This document shows, piece after piece, positions 24,552 through 33,207 of a DNA stretch of 64,000 bases. The DNA is from Pseudomonadota bacterium (GTDB lineage: Bacteria > Pseudomonadota > Alphaproteobacteria > Rhizobiales > Rhizobiaceae), in the NCBI GenBank assembly GCA_023404095.1, contig JAEYDD010000056.1, forward strand, positions 21,558-85,557, read 5' to 3'. The position numbers were made by a program, and so were the translations under genes. Position 1 is the first letter of the stretch; the number at the start of each line of letters is the position of its first letter. A model generated the notes under the pieces. That model ran no database searches. It saw only the letters and a program-made list of their open reading frames with translations, and was not told where the DNA came from.

Positions 24552-24986
24552 ATGGATCTGGACAAGATCAAGACACTCCTGGACTACATGGGGCGCTCGC
24601 GTGTCACAGAGTTGCGCGTAACCCAAGATGGCACGACAGTTGTGATCCGCAACCGAAAGTCGACTGAAAGCGAGGCGGTCACGTCCGACAGTGGCTTGGC
24701 AATAGGGCTTCCGAGTTTCGATGACGGTCATTCAAGCTCGGGCAAAAGCGGAACGGTCGTCCGCGCGCCGACGTCGGGCATCGTCCATGCCGCAGCCAGA
24801 CCCGGTGCGGCGCCTCTCGCGACCCTGAATGGCCCCGTCGAGTCGGGCCAGGGGCTTTGCATCCTGGAAGCGATGAAGGTCTTCACCACGGTTTCCGCGC
24901 CCATTGCCGGTACGCTTGCCCGGCTTCTGTTCGAAGATGGCCAGGAAGTGTCCGCCGGCGATCCTCTGCTGGAGATCGTGGAATGA
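24552..24986 (+). CDS. Biotin carboxyl carrier protein (AccB-like)
   Basis: This 144-aa protein begins MDLDKIKTLLDYMG, followed by a short Ser-rich linker and a biotinyl domain. The biotin-accepting lysine is Lys109 in CILEAMKVF, and the paired glycines and APIAGTLARLL complete the hammerhead fold. The start is the ATG matching the usual AccB N-terminus; an in-frame start 33 bp upstream exists. It overlaps the biotin carboxylase gene by 4 bp (ATGA). With the following genes it forms a dedicated biotin-dependent carboxylation unit rather than the cell's fatty-acid AccB, to judge by its neighbours. Confidence 0.87.
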   Translation: MDLDKIKTLLDYMGRSRVTELRVTQDGTTVVIRNRKSTESEAVTSDSGLAIGLPSFDDGHSSSGKSGTVVRAPTSGIVHAAARPGAAPLATLNGPVESGQGLCILEAMKVFTTVSAPIAGTLARLLFEDGQEVSAGDPLLEIVE

Positions 24987-26368
24987 CACTGCCCGTTTCC
25001 GCCCACCGCCGCTTTGACACGGTCCTCATTGCCAACCGCGGCGAAATTGCCGAGCGCGTGCGGCGGGCCTGCCGCGCAATGGCTCTCAGAGCCGTCAGCA
25101 TTGCCTCGGAGGCCGATGCGGCCGAAGCGGCTGCATTCAGCAGCGGGGGGCCGCTTTGCGTGGGTCCTTCGATGGTCGCCAAAAGCTACCTCAATCAGGC
25201 CGCGATCATACTGGCGGCACGTGCCATTGGGGCGGGCGCTGTGCATCCTGGCTACGGCTTCCTCTCCGAGAACGCAGATTTCGCCGAAGCCCTGGAACGG
25301 GCCGGAATTGTTTTCATCGGTCCTTCGACCTCCGCTATCCGGATTATGGGCGACAAGATCGCAGCCAAGCGCGCGATGCTGGAGGCCGGGGTGCCGTGTG
25401 TGCCCGGTCCGGGCGAGCCCCTCACCGAGAACGCCGATGTGATCTGCCGGCTGGCCGAAGAGATTGGCTATCCCGTGATCATCAAGGCAGCCGGTGGCGG
25501 GGGCGGCCGAGGAATGCGCGTCGTTCGCAACAGCGCCGAGATTGCCGATGCCGTGTCCATCACGCGCGAGGAGGCACGCCATGCCTTCGGCCGACCGGAA
25601 CTCTACATGGAGAAGTTCCTCGAAAGGCCGCGCCACGTCGAGTTCCAAGTCCTGTGTGATGAGCATGGCAATGCAGTCTGGGTCGGGCATCGCGATTGCT
25701 CCTTGCAGCGACGCCATCAGAAGGTCGTCGAGGAAGCGCCGGCACCCGGCATCGACGCCGCGCTGGCTGCTGCGACCGGTGCCCGCTGTGCGGAGGCCTG
25801 CCGGCAGATCGGTTATCGCGGTGTTGGCACCTTCGAATTCCTTTATGAGAACGGCGCATTCTTCTTCATCGAGATGAATACGCGGCTGCAGGTGGAGCAC
25901 CCTGTAACCGAGGTGACCGCAGGTGTGGACCTCGTCCAGCAGCAGTTACGGGTCGCCCAAGGGGAAGCCATCGATTTCGCGTGCTTTGATGGATCGGCAA
26001 CGGGCCATGCGTTCGAGTGCCGCATCAATGCCGAGGACCCGGAAACGTTCGCGGCATCTCCGGGCCGCATCACGCTTGCGCGGTTCCCCACCGGGGACGG
26101 CATCCGTGTCGACACCCATGTGCATGACGGTTACAGGGTGTCCGCCTACTACGATTCGCTGATCGCCAAGCTCATCGTGCATGCGCCGACCCGGGAAGAG
26201 GCCATTCTGCTGATGCGAAAGGCCCTCGCCGAAACCCGGATCGAGGGCATCTCAACCAATCTCCCGCTGCATGTGAAGATCTTCAATGATCCCAATTTTG
26301 TATCCGGCGCGGTCGACATTCATCATCTGGAAAAACGCCTGAAGGAAGGCTTCTCCGCCAATGCGTGA
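24983..26368 (+). CDS. Biotin carboxylase (AccC-like)
   Basis: This 461-aa ATP-grasp enzyme has DTVLIANRGEIAERVRRACR at the N-terminus, HPGYGFLSENADFAEAL, the glycine-rich ATP loop KAAGGGGGRGMRVV near residue 170, the catalytic segment RDCSLQRRHQKVVEEAP, and the metal-binding EMNTRLQVEHPVTE. It makes carboxybiotin on the carrier protein encoded just upstream, using bicarbonate and ATP. The length is close to the usual 450. It is followed, with 8-bp overlap, by a second biotinyl-like protein. No acetyl-CoA carboxyltransferase genes are nearby; PxpB/PxpC are the likely partners. Confidence 0.9.
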   Translation: MTLPVSAHRRFDTVLIANRGEIAERVRRACRAMALRAVSIASEADAAEAAAFSSGGPLCVGPSMVAKSYLNQAAIILAARAIGAGAVHPGYGFLSENADFAEALERAGIVFIGPSTSAIRIMGDKIAAKRAMLEAGVPCVPGPGEPLTENADVICRLAEEIGYPVIIKAAGGGGGRGMRVVRNSAEIADAVSITREEARHAFGRPELYMEKFLERPRHVEFQVLCDEHGNAVWVGHRDCSLQRRHQKVVEEAPAPGIDAALAAATGARCAEACRQIGYRGVGTFEFLYENGAFFFIEMNTRLQVEHPVTEVTAGVDLVQQQLRVAQGEAIDFACFDGSATGHAFECRINAEDPETFAASPGRITLARFPTGDGIRVDTHVHDGYRVSAYYDSLIAKLIVHAPTREEAILLMRKALAETRIEGISTNLPLHVKIFNDPNFVSGAVDIHHLEKRLKEGFSANA

Positions 26369-26768
26369 CGGCCCCCGACATCGCAACAGGCTCGGCGACC
26401 TCGCCGACCCGAAGCTGATCGCAAGACTGACCGAATGGCTTGAAGCCTCCGGTGCCCGCGAAATCGAAATCCAAGCATCGGACGGCCAGAGCCTTGCCAT
26501 CGTCATCGGAAAACCGAGCCGCGTCGGCGGGCCCGAGAAGCCGACGATAACGGTGAAGGCACCCATTGCGGGTCACTTCCTTGCGCAGGCCGATCTTCTG
26601 ATTGGCCGCGCCGTTGAAGCGGGAGACATCCTGGGTCTGATGGAAATCGGGCCGCTGCGGCTTCCGGTCTCGGCACCCGCCTGCGGTGCCTTACGTGAAA
26701 TTCATGGCGAGAATGGCCGGCTGTTCGGTTATGGCGCGCCCCTCTTTGCTCTGGAGCCGACAGCATGA
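26361..26768 (+). CDS. Biotinyl/lipoyl-like domain protein lacking the attachment lysine
   Basis: This 135-aa protein has the AccB-type arrangement: a helical N-terminus (LIARLTEWLEASGAREIEI) and a C-terminal hammerhead (VKAPIAGHFLAQ). At the site aligned with EAMK of the upstream BCCP it reads MEIGPLRL, with Pro98 in place of lysine, while the following VSAP is shared. It therefore cannot be biotinylated in the usual way. It may be a structural subunit or a decoy domain in the carboxylase complex. It overlaps the genes on both sides (8 bp and 4 bp), so it is expressed in step with them. Confidence 0.75.
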   Translation: MRDGPRHRNRLGDLADPKLIARLTEWLEASGAREIEIQASDGQSLAIVIGKPSRVGGPEKPTITVKAPIAGHFLAQADLLIGRAVEAGDILGLMEIGPLRLPVSAPACGALREIHGENGRLFGYGAPLFALEPTA

Positions 26769-27475
26769 GCCATCTACATGCACAGGCTCTTTCTTCACCG
26801 GGGCATGTCAGCCCGGACAGTGACGCTCTTGCCCGAATTTCCTTCATGGGCGCGCGCGCATTCCTGATCGAGGCACCGGGGGCGTTCGATCTGCCTGGCC
26901 AGCGGCGCATCTGGGCCTTGTCCCGGATGCTTGGTGGCCGCGAGGATGTCGCCGAAATCATTCCCGGCATGACGAACCTCCTGGTCATCCTGAGAGAGAC
27001 ACCGGAACATCCGGAGGGCGTGGTCGCCGATCTGCAGCGGAACTGGCGGCGGGCCAGCGAGGTGGATCTTGCCGGTCGTGAGATCGAGATCGCCGTCACC
27101 TATGGCGGGGAGCATGCGACTGATCTGCCGGCCCTCTGTGATCTGAGCGGCCTGAGCGACCGCGAGATCGTTCGAATTCACTCAGAGGTTTCCTACCGTG
27201 TCTTTGCGCTCGGCAGTGCTCCAGGCTTTGGTTACCTGTACGGGCTTGATCCGCGGATCCACATGCCGCGAAAGACCGTCCCATCACTGAACATGTCACG
27301 GGGCTGCGTGACGATCGGCGGCGCGCAGACCGGCGTAGCCGTGCTGACTGGACCGAATGGGTGGAATTCCATCGGCTATGCCGAACTGACGATGTTCGAT
27401 CCGCTGGCCGCCTCTCCGGCGATCATGGCTCCAGGGGATATCGTGCGTTTCCGGGCAGAAAGGATCGAGCTGTGA
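26765..27475 (+). CDS. pxpB: 5-oxoprolinase subunit B family (PxpB/KipI; allophanate hydrolase subunit 1-like)
   Basis: This 236-aa protein carries the KipI-family core: HSEVSYRVFALGSAPGFGYL, PRIHMPRKTVPSLNMSRGCV, IGGAQTGVAVLTGPNGWNSI. In Escherichia coli and Bacillus subtilis the PxpABC complex hydrolyses 5-oxoproline to glutamate with ATP. It overlaps both neighbours (ATGA upstream, GTGA downstream), matching the usual B-C order. The presence of biotin genes suggests that this version may use carboxybiotin, or act on another lactam or urea-like substrate. Confidence 0.83.
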   Translation: MSHLHAQALSSPGHVSPDSDALARISFMGARAFLIEAPGAFDLPGQRRIWALSRMLGGREDVAEIIPGMTNLLVILRETPEHPEGVVADLQRNWRRASEVDLAGREIEIAVTYGGEHATDLPALCDLSGLSDREIVRIHSEVSYRVFALGSAPGFGYLYGLDPRIHMPRKTVPSLNMSRGCVTIGGAQTGVAVLTGPNGWNSIGYAELTMFDPLAASPAIMAPGDIVRFRAERIEL

Positions 27476-28467
27476 TCGAAATCCTCCAGACGGGACCGCT
27501 GAATACAATCCAGGATCTCGGTCGACCGGGCTACCGGAACATCGGTGTGACCGCTTCGGGTGTCATGGATCCGCTTGCCCATTGCGTCGGCAATCTGCTC
27601 GTCGGAAATGAGGTGAGCGCGGCAAGCATCGAGCTCCAGACATTCCCCTTCCGCATCCGCTTCAAGGAGCGTCACATCTTTGCGCTCAGTGGTGCTGATT
27701 GTGCGGCAAGGCTTGATGGCCGGTCGCTTCCGGGCTGGTGGGCAATGGAGGCGCAGCCTGGCGAGGTTCTCGAACTGGCCCAGCCGCTCAAGGATGCGCG
27801 GGCCTATCTCAGCCTTGCCGGTGGCATTGATGTCGCACTTGTTCTTGGTTCGCGCAGCACCTCGCTGCGCGGGGCCTTTGGCGGGCTTGCAGGCCGATCC
27901 CTCACCGTTGGCGACGAGATCGCGGTGATTCCGGCAACGGCGGCCGGTTTCTTTCCCAAGGGAGGTTTCGGCGTGAAGCCGCCGGTCGAGGCGCTGTCGG
28001 GCGTGTTCCCGCCTGCGGAAGATGGAGTGCTCACCATCCGCGCGATTCCAGCCGGTGAACACGACCTCTTCGGTGCGGATGCCATGCGGTTCTGGTCCCA
28101 GCCCTGGAAGGTTTCCGCCCGGAGTGACCGCACCGGCTTTCGCCTGAGCGGTGAACCGATCCATCCGCTCGAGACGGTCGAAATGCGCTCGCATGGTGTC
28201 ATGCCCGGTGTCGTTCAGGTGCCGCCGGCAGGCGAGCCGATCGTGCAGATGAGCGATGCCAACACGGCCGGCGGCTATCCAAAGATTGCAGGTGTGCTCG
28301 AATCCGATCTCTGGCGTCTCGGCCAGGCCCGCATCGGTTCGAGCCTGCGCTTCCGCTTGGCCACCCATGCCGATGAAAGGGCCGCCGAACATGCGGTCAA
28401 AGCCTATCTCGACGACATTCGCCAGACCCGCGCCCTCCTGGTGCAGGCGCTGGCCGCGATGGCTTGA
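27472..28467 (+). CDS. pxpC: 5-oxoprolinase subunit C family (PxpC/KipA; biotin-dependent carboxyltransferase-like)
   Basis: This 331-aa protein starts with the family hallmark ILQTGPLNTIQDLGRPGYRN, then GVTASGVMDPLAHCVGNLLV, FALSGADCAARLDG, and ends with HGVMPGVVQVPPAGEPIVQM and KIAGVLESDLWRLGQ. This family covers KipA/PxpC and the carboxyltransferase part of urea carboxylase. The start is GTG 27472, overlapping the pxpB stop; an upstream ATG would sit deep in pxpB. It partners with PxpB and PxpA. Confidence 0.85.
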   Translation: MIEILQTGPLNTIQDLGRPGYRNIGVTASGVMDPLAHCVGNLLVGNEVSAASIELQTFPFRIRFKERHIFALSGADCAARLDGRSLPGWWAMEAQPGEVLELAQPLKDARAYLSLAGGIDVALVLGSRSTSLRGAFGGLAGRSLTVGDEIAVIPATAAGFFPKGGFGVKPPVEALSGVFPPAEDGVLTIRAIPAGEHDLFGADAMRFWSQPWKVSARSDRTGFRLSGEPIHPLETVEMRSHGVMPGVVQVPPAGEPIVQMSDANTAGGYPKIAGVLESDLWRLGQARIGSSLRFRLATHADERAAEHAVKAYLDDIRQTRALLVQALAAMA

Positions 28468-28496
28468 AACGGCCTGGAAACGAAAGCGAGCTGGAT

Positions 28497-29264
28497 ATGA
28501 AGGTCGATCTGAATTCCGACATGGGAGAAGGCTTCGGACCCTATCGTCTCTGTGATGACGAGGCGATGATGAGTCTCGTTTCCTCCACCAACATCGCCTG
28601 TGGATTTCATGCCGGCGATCCTGTCACAATGACGGCGATGGTCAGACTTGCCAGGGCACGCGGCGTCGATGTCGGGGCCCATCCGGGCCTGCCGGATCGC
28701 GAAGGTTTCGGCCGTCGCGAACTGCCCTTCAGCGATGCCGAACTGCGCCAGCAGTTTCTCTACCAGCTCGGCGCATTGATTGCGATTGCGAAGGCGGAAG
28801 GTGTCCGCGTCTCGCATGTCAGTTTCCATGCCGCCATGGGCACCATGGTCAATCGCAGCGAGGCCCTCTCGACCGCGATGATGGAGGCGATCCTAAGCAT
28901 CGATCCGGAACTGATCGTCTTCTGCACGGCAGGAAGCATCATCGAGCGAACTGCGGCGGCCAAGGGGCTCCGAACGCTGAACCTGTTTCTTGCAGATCGC
29001 GCCTATCAGGCCAGTGGCGCGCTGGTCCCGCGCGGCCAGCCGGGCGATCTGGTCAAGGAAGAGGCCGCCGTGCGCGCGCGCGTGCGGCAACTCCTGGTCG
29101 AGGGGACCGTGACAGCGATCTGCGGCACGGTCATCCCGATGTCCGCTCGATCCATTCTTGTCCATTCCGACACGCCGGGGGCGCTGGAACTTGCCCGACT
29201 GGTCAGGGCCGAAATCGCTGCCGCCGGCGGCGAGATCGTGCCTGTCTCCCAGTTGCTCGACTGA
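28497..29264 (+). CDS. pxpA: 5-oxoprolinase subunit A (LamB/YcsF family)
   Basis: This 255-aa protein has the defining N-terminus MKVDLNSDMGEGFGPYRLCD, SSTNIACGFHAGDPVTM, VGAHPGLPDREGFGRR and the later VSFHAAMGTMVNRSE. LamB/YcsF proteins are the A subunit of prokaryotic 5-oxoprolinase. The ATG at 28497 matches family starts, 29 bp after pxpC; a TTG at 28464 overlapping pxpC is in frame but less likely. Order B-C-A with its own BCCP and biotin carboxylase is seen directly; the exact substrate is not. Confidence 0.87.
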   Translation: MKVDLNSDMGEGFGPYRLCDDEAMMSLVSSTNIACGFHAGDPVTMTAMVRLARARGVDVGAHPGLPDREGFGRRELPFSDAELRQQFLYQLGALIAIAKAEGVRVSHVSFHAAMGTMVNRSEALSTAMMEAILSIDPELIVFCTAGSIIERTAAAKGLRTLNLFLADRAYQASGALVPRGQPGDLVKEEAAVRARVRQLLVEGTVTAICGTVIPMSARSILVHSDTPGALELARLVRAEIAAAGGEIVPVSQLLD

Positions 29265-29314
29265 TGTCCGAAACCGTTTCGATCCGATTATTCCTGTAAC
29301 CGAAAGCCAAGACC

Positions 29315-30517
29315 ATGCCCGCCATTGCAGACCGCCTGAAGAACGTCTCCGTTTCTGCCTCAGCCGCCATGACACAGCGCGCCCGTGACCTTGCCGCCAA
29401 AGGCATCAAGGTGATCAGTCTGTCTTCCGGCGAGCCGGATTTTCCCACGCCTGCCAATGCGGTCGAGGCTGGTCATGCGGCAGCATTGGCCGGCGACACG
29501 AAGTATCCGCCGCTCGACGGCACGGTTCAGTTGCGTGAAGCCATCTGCCGGAAGTTCAGGCGCGATAATAATCTCGACTATGCGGTGGACCAGATCGTGG
29601 TCGCCGGCGGCGGCAAGCAGATCATCTTTGATGCGGTGCTGGCAACCTGTAATCCGGGCGATGAGGTGGTGATCCCTTCGCCGTCGTGGATCAGCTATGC
29701 CGATATCGTCAAGTTCGCCGGTAGCGTGCCGGTGCCGGTCGACTGCCCAGAAAACAACGGCTTCAAGCTTCGCGCTGAGGATCTGGACAAGGTGATTTCG
29801 CCGAAGACGAAGTGGCTGTTCCTGAACTTCCCGAACAACCCGACCGGCGCTGCCTGCTCGCGAGCCGAGATGAACGCCATTGCCGAGGTCATGCTCCGGC
29901 ACCCTCACGTCTGGATCATGACCGATGACATGTACGAGCACCTGATCTATGACGGCTTCGAATTCTGCACCATCGCGGAAGTCGAGCCACGTCTCCTCGA
30001 TCGCACGCTGACGGTCAATGGTGCGTCCAAGGCCTATGCCATGACCGGATGGCGTCTTGGCTGGTGCGGTGGTCCGCGTGACCTGATCAGGGCGATCAGC
30101 AACGTCAATGGTCAGAACAGCGGCGGGACGTCGACGATCACCCAGGCTGCCGTCGCCGCGGTCCTCGACGGACCGCAGGATCTTCTAAAGGAACGCGCCG
30201 AGATTTACCGCCAGCGACGCGATTTCGTCGTGACGCGCCTTGGTCAGATCGACGGTATCCGCTGCCACAAGCCGGAAGGCGCATTCTATGTGTTCCCGAA
30301 CATCGCAGGGCTTCTGGGCAAGACCTCAAAAGGCGGGCGCAAGATCGAGACGGATACGGATTTTGTCCTGGCACTGCTGGATGAGCAACATGTGACCACG
30401 GTTCAGGGCGCGGCCTATGGCATGAGCCCCTACTTCCGCATTTCCTACGCCACGAGCATGGAACAGCTCGAAGAAGCCTGCAATCGCATCCGGCAGTTCT
30501 GCGAAGACCTGCACTGA
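29315..30517 (+). CDS. Class I/II aminotransferase (aspartate aminotransferase-like)
   Basis: This 400-aa PLP enzyme of fold type I has SLSSGEPDFPTPANAVEAGH near the N-terminus, GGGKQIIFDAVLA, the substrate-pocket NFPNNPTGAAC, the PLP lysine in VNGASKAYAMTGWRLGW, and the carboxylate-binding Arg in YFRISYATS. It transfers an amino group between an amino acid and a 2-keto acid. Coming 50 bp after pxpA, in the same direction, it probably deaminates the amino acid released by the oxoprolinase-like complex. A hairpin at 30564-30596 ends the unit. Confidence 0.88.
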   Translation: MPAIADRLKNVSVSASAAMTQRARDLAAKGIKVISLSSGEPDFPTPANAVEAGHAAALAGDTKYPPLDGTVQLREAICRKFRRDNNLDYAVDQIVVAGGGKQIIFDAVLATCNPGDEVVIPSPSWISYADIVKFAGSVPVPVDCPENNGFKLRAEDLDKVISPKTKWLFLNFPNNPTGAACSRAEMNAIAEVMLRHPHVWIMTDDMYEHLIYDGFEFCTIAEVEPRLLDRTLTVNGASKAYAMTGWRLGWCGGPRDLIRAISNVNGQNSGGTSTITQAAVAAVLDGPQDLLKERAEIYRQRRDFVVTRLGQIDGIRCHKPEGAFYVFPNIAGLLGKTSKGGRKIETDTDFVLALLDEQHVTTVQGAAYGMSPYFRISYATSMEQLEEACNRIRQFCEDLH

Positions 30518-30563
30518 TTGAAAGGCGCCTGTCCGTCACGTGGTGGCGTGGCGGATGGATCGG

Positions 30564-30596
30564 TGAGGCGCGGCCTTCTGCTCGGGGCGCGCCTCA
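30564..30596. terminator. Bidirectional hairpin between convergent genes
   Basis: TGAGGCGCG (30564-30572) pairs perfectly with CGCGCCTCA (30588-30596) around a 15-nt loop. The right arm covers the stop codon of the leftward LysR gene. It lies 46 bp after the aminotransferase stop. Confidence 0.5.
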
Positions 30597-31499
30597 GCGC
30601 TTCAGGTTGTTTGTCAGTTCCAGCAGAATTGACTTCACCGCCAGGGCGGGGGCGGAAAGCTCGCTCTGATCCGAAACGCACAGTGACAGGGTTTCCTCGA
30701 TCTTCGGCGTGATCGCGCGGAGCACGAGCGGCTCGGTAGACTCGCTCAAGATTCGTTCGGCGATCGCCTTGGGCATGATGGTGGCGGCCGTTCCGGTATT
30801 GACCACCCGGGCCAGCGTGCGAACAATCTCCACTTCGGCGACTACATTGAGTGACAGGCGCGCGCGGCTGAAGGCGAGTTCCACGGCCCGGCGCACGAAA
30901 TTGTAAGGCGGCGGCAAAAGCATCGGCAGGTCGTTGATCGCTGCCACGGGTAGCGGGGCATCCGCTTCCTCGATGCCGAAATTCATGTGCGAGACGAGAT
31001 AGAAGTCCTCGGTCAGGAGCGGTTCGAAGCGCACACCCTTGATTGGCCCCGTGCCGTGGATGAGGGCCATTTCCAATCTGCCATTCATGATCATCTGGCT
31101 GTAGGCCTGGCCGACGCTCTCGGTTAGATGAAGGAGGATGCCGGGATGGCGCTTGCGGGTCTCGATCAGAAGATCGGCGGAAAGCGTGGCGGCACTGCTA
31201 AACGGTACCAGACCCACCGAAACACGCCCCACCAGCGTTTCCCCGGCCGCCTTTACGGCCGCTTGCGCCAGATCCATTTGCCTAAGGATTGTCTGGGCAT
31301 GGCGATAGACCGCGCGGCCAGCCTCGGTCATGGTCACGCCCTGCTGGCTGCGGAGCAGCAGCTTCTGCTGGAAATGGTCCTCCAGGGCGGCGAGCTGCTG
31401 GCTCAAGGCGGGCTGGGCGATATGCAGAACGTCGGCGGCACGGGTAATGCTCCCGGTATCGACGATGACGATGAACGATCTGAGGCGCCGTGTGTCCAT
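30594..31499 (-). CDS. LysR-family regulator, Nac/Cbl-like
   Basis: This 301-aa protein has the HTH as LRSFIVIVDTGSITRAADVL and QPALSQQLAALEDHFQQKLL, then a substrate domain beginning GRVSVGLVPFSSAATLS. The RQMD/AQAAVKAAGETLVGRV linker resembles the nitrogen-assimilation-control subgroup. The start is the ATG of MDTRRLRSF; a longer reading adds 56 residues without LysR similarity. It is convergent with the aminotransferase gene and divergent from the SDR and amino-acid transporter genes, which it probably regulates. Confidence 0.87.
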   Translation of the reverse strand: MDTRRLRSFIVIVDTGSITRAADVLHIAQPALSQQLAALEDHFQQKLLLRSQQGVTMTEAGRAVYRHAQTILRQMDLAQAAVKAAGETLVGRVSVGLVPFSSAATLSADLLIETRKRHPGILLHLTESVGQAYSQMIMNGRLEMALIHGTGPIKGVRFEPLLTEDFYLVSHMNFGIEEADAPLPVAAINDLPMLLPPPYNFVRRAVELAFSRARLSLNVVAEVEIVRTLARVVNTGTAATIMPKAIAERILSESTEPLVLRAITPKIEETLSLCVSDQSELSAPALAVKSILLELTNNLKR

Positions 31500-31738
31500 G
31501 AATTCCGTCCTTTTCCTAAGGCCGGAATGTCGCAAGCCGGAGGCGGCTTTGCAACACCTCGCTGCCGGTTCGCATGTCCGTTTTAGGGTTCGAGGCGGTA
31601 TGCCGTAAGGGCTTTCCAGCGCAGAAAATGCCTGGTGCACCGCGCTCCATAGGGCTTTTTTATCCATCCAGATTCAATCGGTCTTAGGCAGAGCCTTTGC
31701 GCTCCGCTAATCTTCCTTCCACAAACAAGGGGAACAGA

Positions 31739-32503
31739 ATGTCTTTCTCGGATTACAGGACAGCTCTCGTAACCGGCGGCTCGGGCGGCATCGGTGCTGC
31801 CATCGCCGAGCGTCTCCGTCGGGAGAATATCGAAGTCCATGTGGTCGCCCGCAATGCGGCGGCACTCGAAGCGCTTGCTGCGCGAACCGGCTGCATTCCC
31901 CATGCAATCGACGTGACGGATCGCCAGGCCCTGGCGGCACTGACCAGCCGCGTGGTGTTCGATATCCTCGTCAACAACGCCGGTGTCGACCGCCCGAAGA
32001 AGTTCCTTGAGGCCGAAGAGGGCGATATCGATCTCCTGGTCGACGTCAACCTCAGGGCCGTACTGCATCTCTGCCGGATGATCGTTCCCGGCATGGCCGC
32101 CCGCGACCGTGGCCACGTCGTCAACATCTCCTCGATCGCCGGGAACTACAATTTCGGCGGCAACTCCAGTTATCACGCCACCAAGGCCGGCGTCGCCATG
32201 CTGTCCAACCAGCTGCGCCTCGATACGTTCGGCAAGCGCGTGCGGGTGACCGAGGTCTGCCCCGGGCGAGTTGCCACGGACATCTTCACCCATGTGCATG
32301 GCGATGACCCTTCCGTCCGCGAGCGCTTCATCGACGGCTTCGAGCTGCCGCAGGCGTCGGATATTGCAGACGCCATTGCCTTTGCCATCGCGGCGCCGGT
32401 CGCAGTCAACATCGGCCACATGGAAATCACCCCAACCCTGCAGGTCATGGGCGGCCTGCAGACGGCCAGGCCGCAATCTCCTTCCGGGGAGGGGCGCACG
32501 TGA
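31739..32503 (+). CDS. Short-chain dehydrogenase/reductase
   Basis: This 254-aa SDR has TGGSGGIGAAIAERL as cofactor loop, NNAGVDRP, catalytic Ser in NISSIAGNYNFGG, YHATKAG with the YxxxK pair, and CPGRVATDIF after it. The closest general type is the YdfG/serine-dehydrogenase-like group, which can oxidise 3-hydroxy acids. AAGGGG lies seven bases before the ATG. The stop overlaps the GTG start of the transporter permease, so this enzyme is made with the importer. Confidence 0.85.
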   Translation: MSFSDYRTALVTGGSGGIGAAIAERLRRENIEVHVVARNAAALEALAARTGCIPHAIDVTDRQALAALTSRVVFDILVNNAGVDRPKKFLEAEEGDIDLLVDVNLRAVLHLCRMIVPGMAARDRGHVVNISSIAGNYNFGGNSSYHATKAGVAMLSNQLRLDTFGKRVRVTEVCPGRVATDIFTHVHGDDPSVRERFIDGFELPQASDIADAIAFAIAAPVAVNIGHMEITPTLQVMGGLQTARPQSPSGEGRT

Positions 32504-33207
32504 ATGGTTTCGATCTCGGCGTAATTCTGGCCAATCCGGAATACGTCTCCATGCTTATGCATGGGCTTGAAGCGACCTTGATCATCGCCATCGGCTCATG
32601 GCTTCTGGCAATGACGCTGGCGCTCCTGCTTCTGGCGATACGATTTTCGCCCGGCCCGGTCGGCCACCGCGTAGTCGCTGCCTATGTGTCCTATCACCGC
32701 AACGTGCCGACCCTGGTGCAGCTGATGCTGTGGTACTTCGGTATCTACACGCTCCTGCCGACGGCGGCCTCGGACTGGCTGGCCCATCATTCGGCGGAGA
32801 TGATCTTTGCCGTGCTCGGGCTTGGCCTGTGCCAGGCGGCGTACTTCAGCGAGGATATGCGTTCGGGCCTGAGGTCTGTCAGCCCGGGCCAGATGGAAGC
32901 GGCGCAGGCCCTGGGGCATGGATATCTGTCCGCCATGCGTTACGTGGTTGCGCCGCAAGGCATTCGAAACGCGTTGCCAGCCCTCGTCAACCACAGTGTC
33001 TCCCTATTCAAGAACAGCAGTCTGGCGCTGGTCATCGGTGCGCCGGAGCTGACCCATGCGATCAAGGAAGTCGAGAATCTCAGCTTCCGCACCTTCGAGA
33101 TCTACCTTATCGGTACCCTGATCTATCTGGCGATCTCGCTCACCATCATGTGGCTTGGCGCCTACCTGTGCTGGCGCGCTGATCCGGCGACGGGGGGCGC
33201 ACGATGA
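32500..33207 (+). CDS. Polar amino-acid ABC transporter permease (HisQ/HisM type)
   Basis: This 235-aa inner-membrane protein has about five helices and the amino-acid family pattern YHRNVPTLVQLMLWYFG, then the EAA loop EAAQALGHGYLSAMRYVVAPQ near residue 130. It starts with GTG overlapping the SDR stop. It forms the membrane pore with the next permease; overlaps on both sides show tight coupling. The substrate is likely a polar amino acid or opine-like compound. Confidence 0.88.
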   Translation: MNGFDLGVILANPEYVSMLMHGLEATLIIAIGSWLLAMTLALLLLAIRFSPGPVGHRVVAAYVSYHRNVPTLVQLMLWYFGIYTLLPTAASDWLAHHSAEMIFAVLGLGLCQAAYFSEDMRSGLRSVSPGQMEAAQALGHGYLSAMRYVVAPQGIRNALPALVNHSVSLFKNSSLALVIGAPELTHAIKEVENLSFRTFEIYLIGTLIYLAISLTIMWLGAYLCWRADPATGGAR

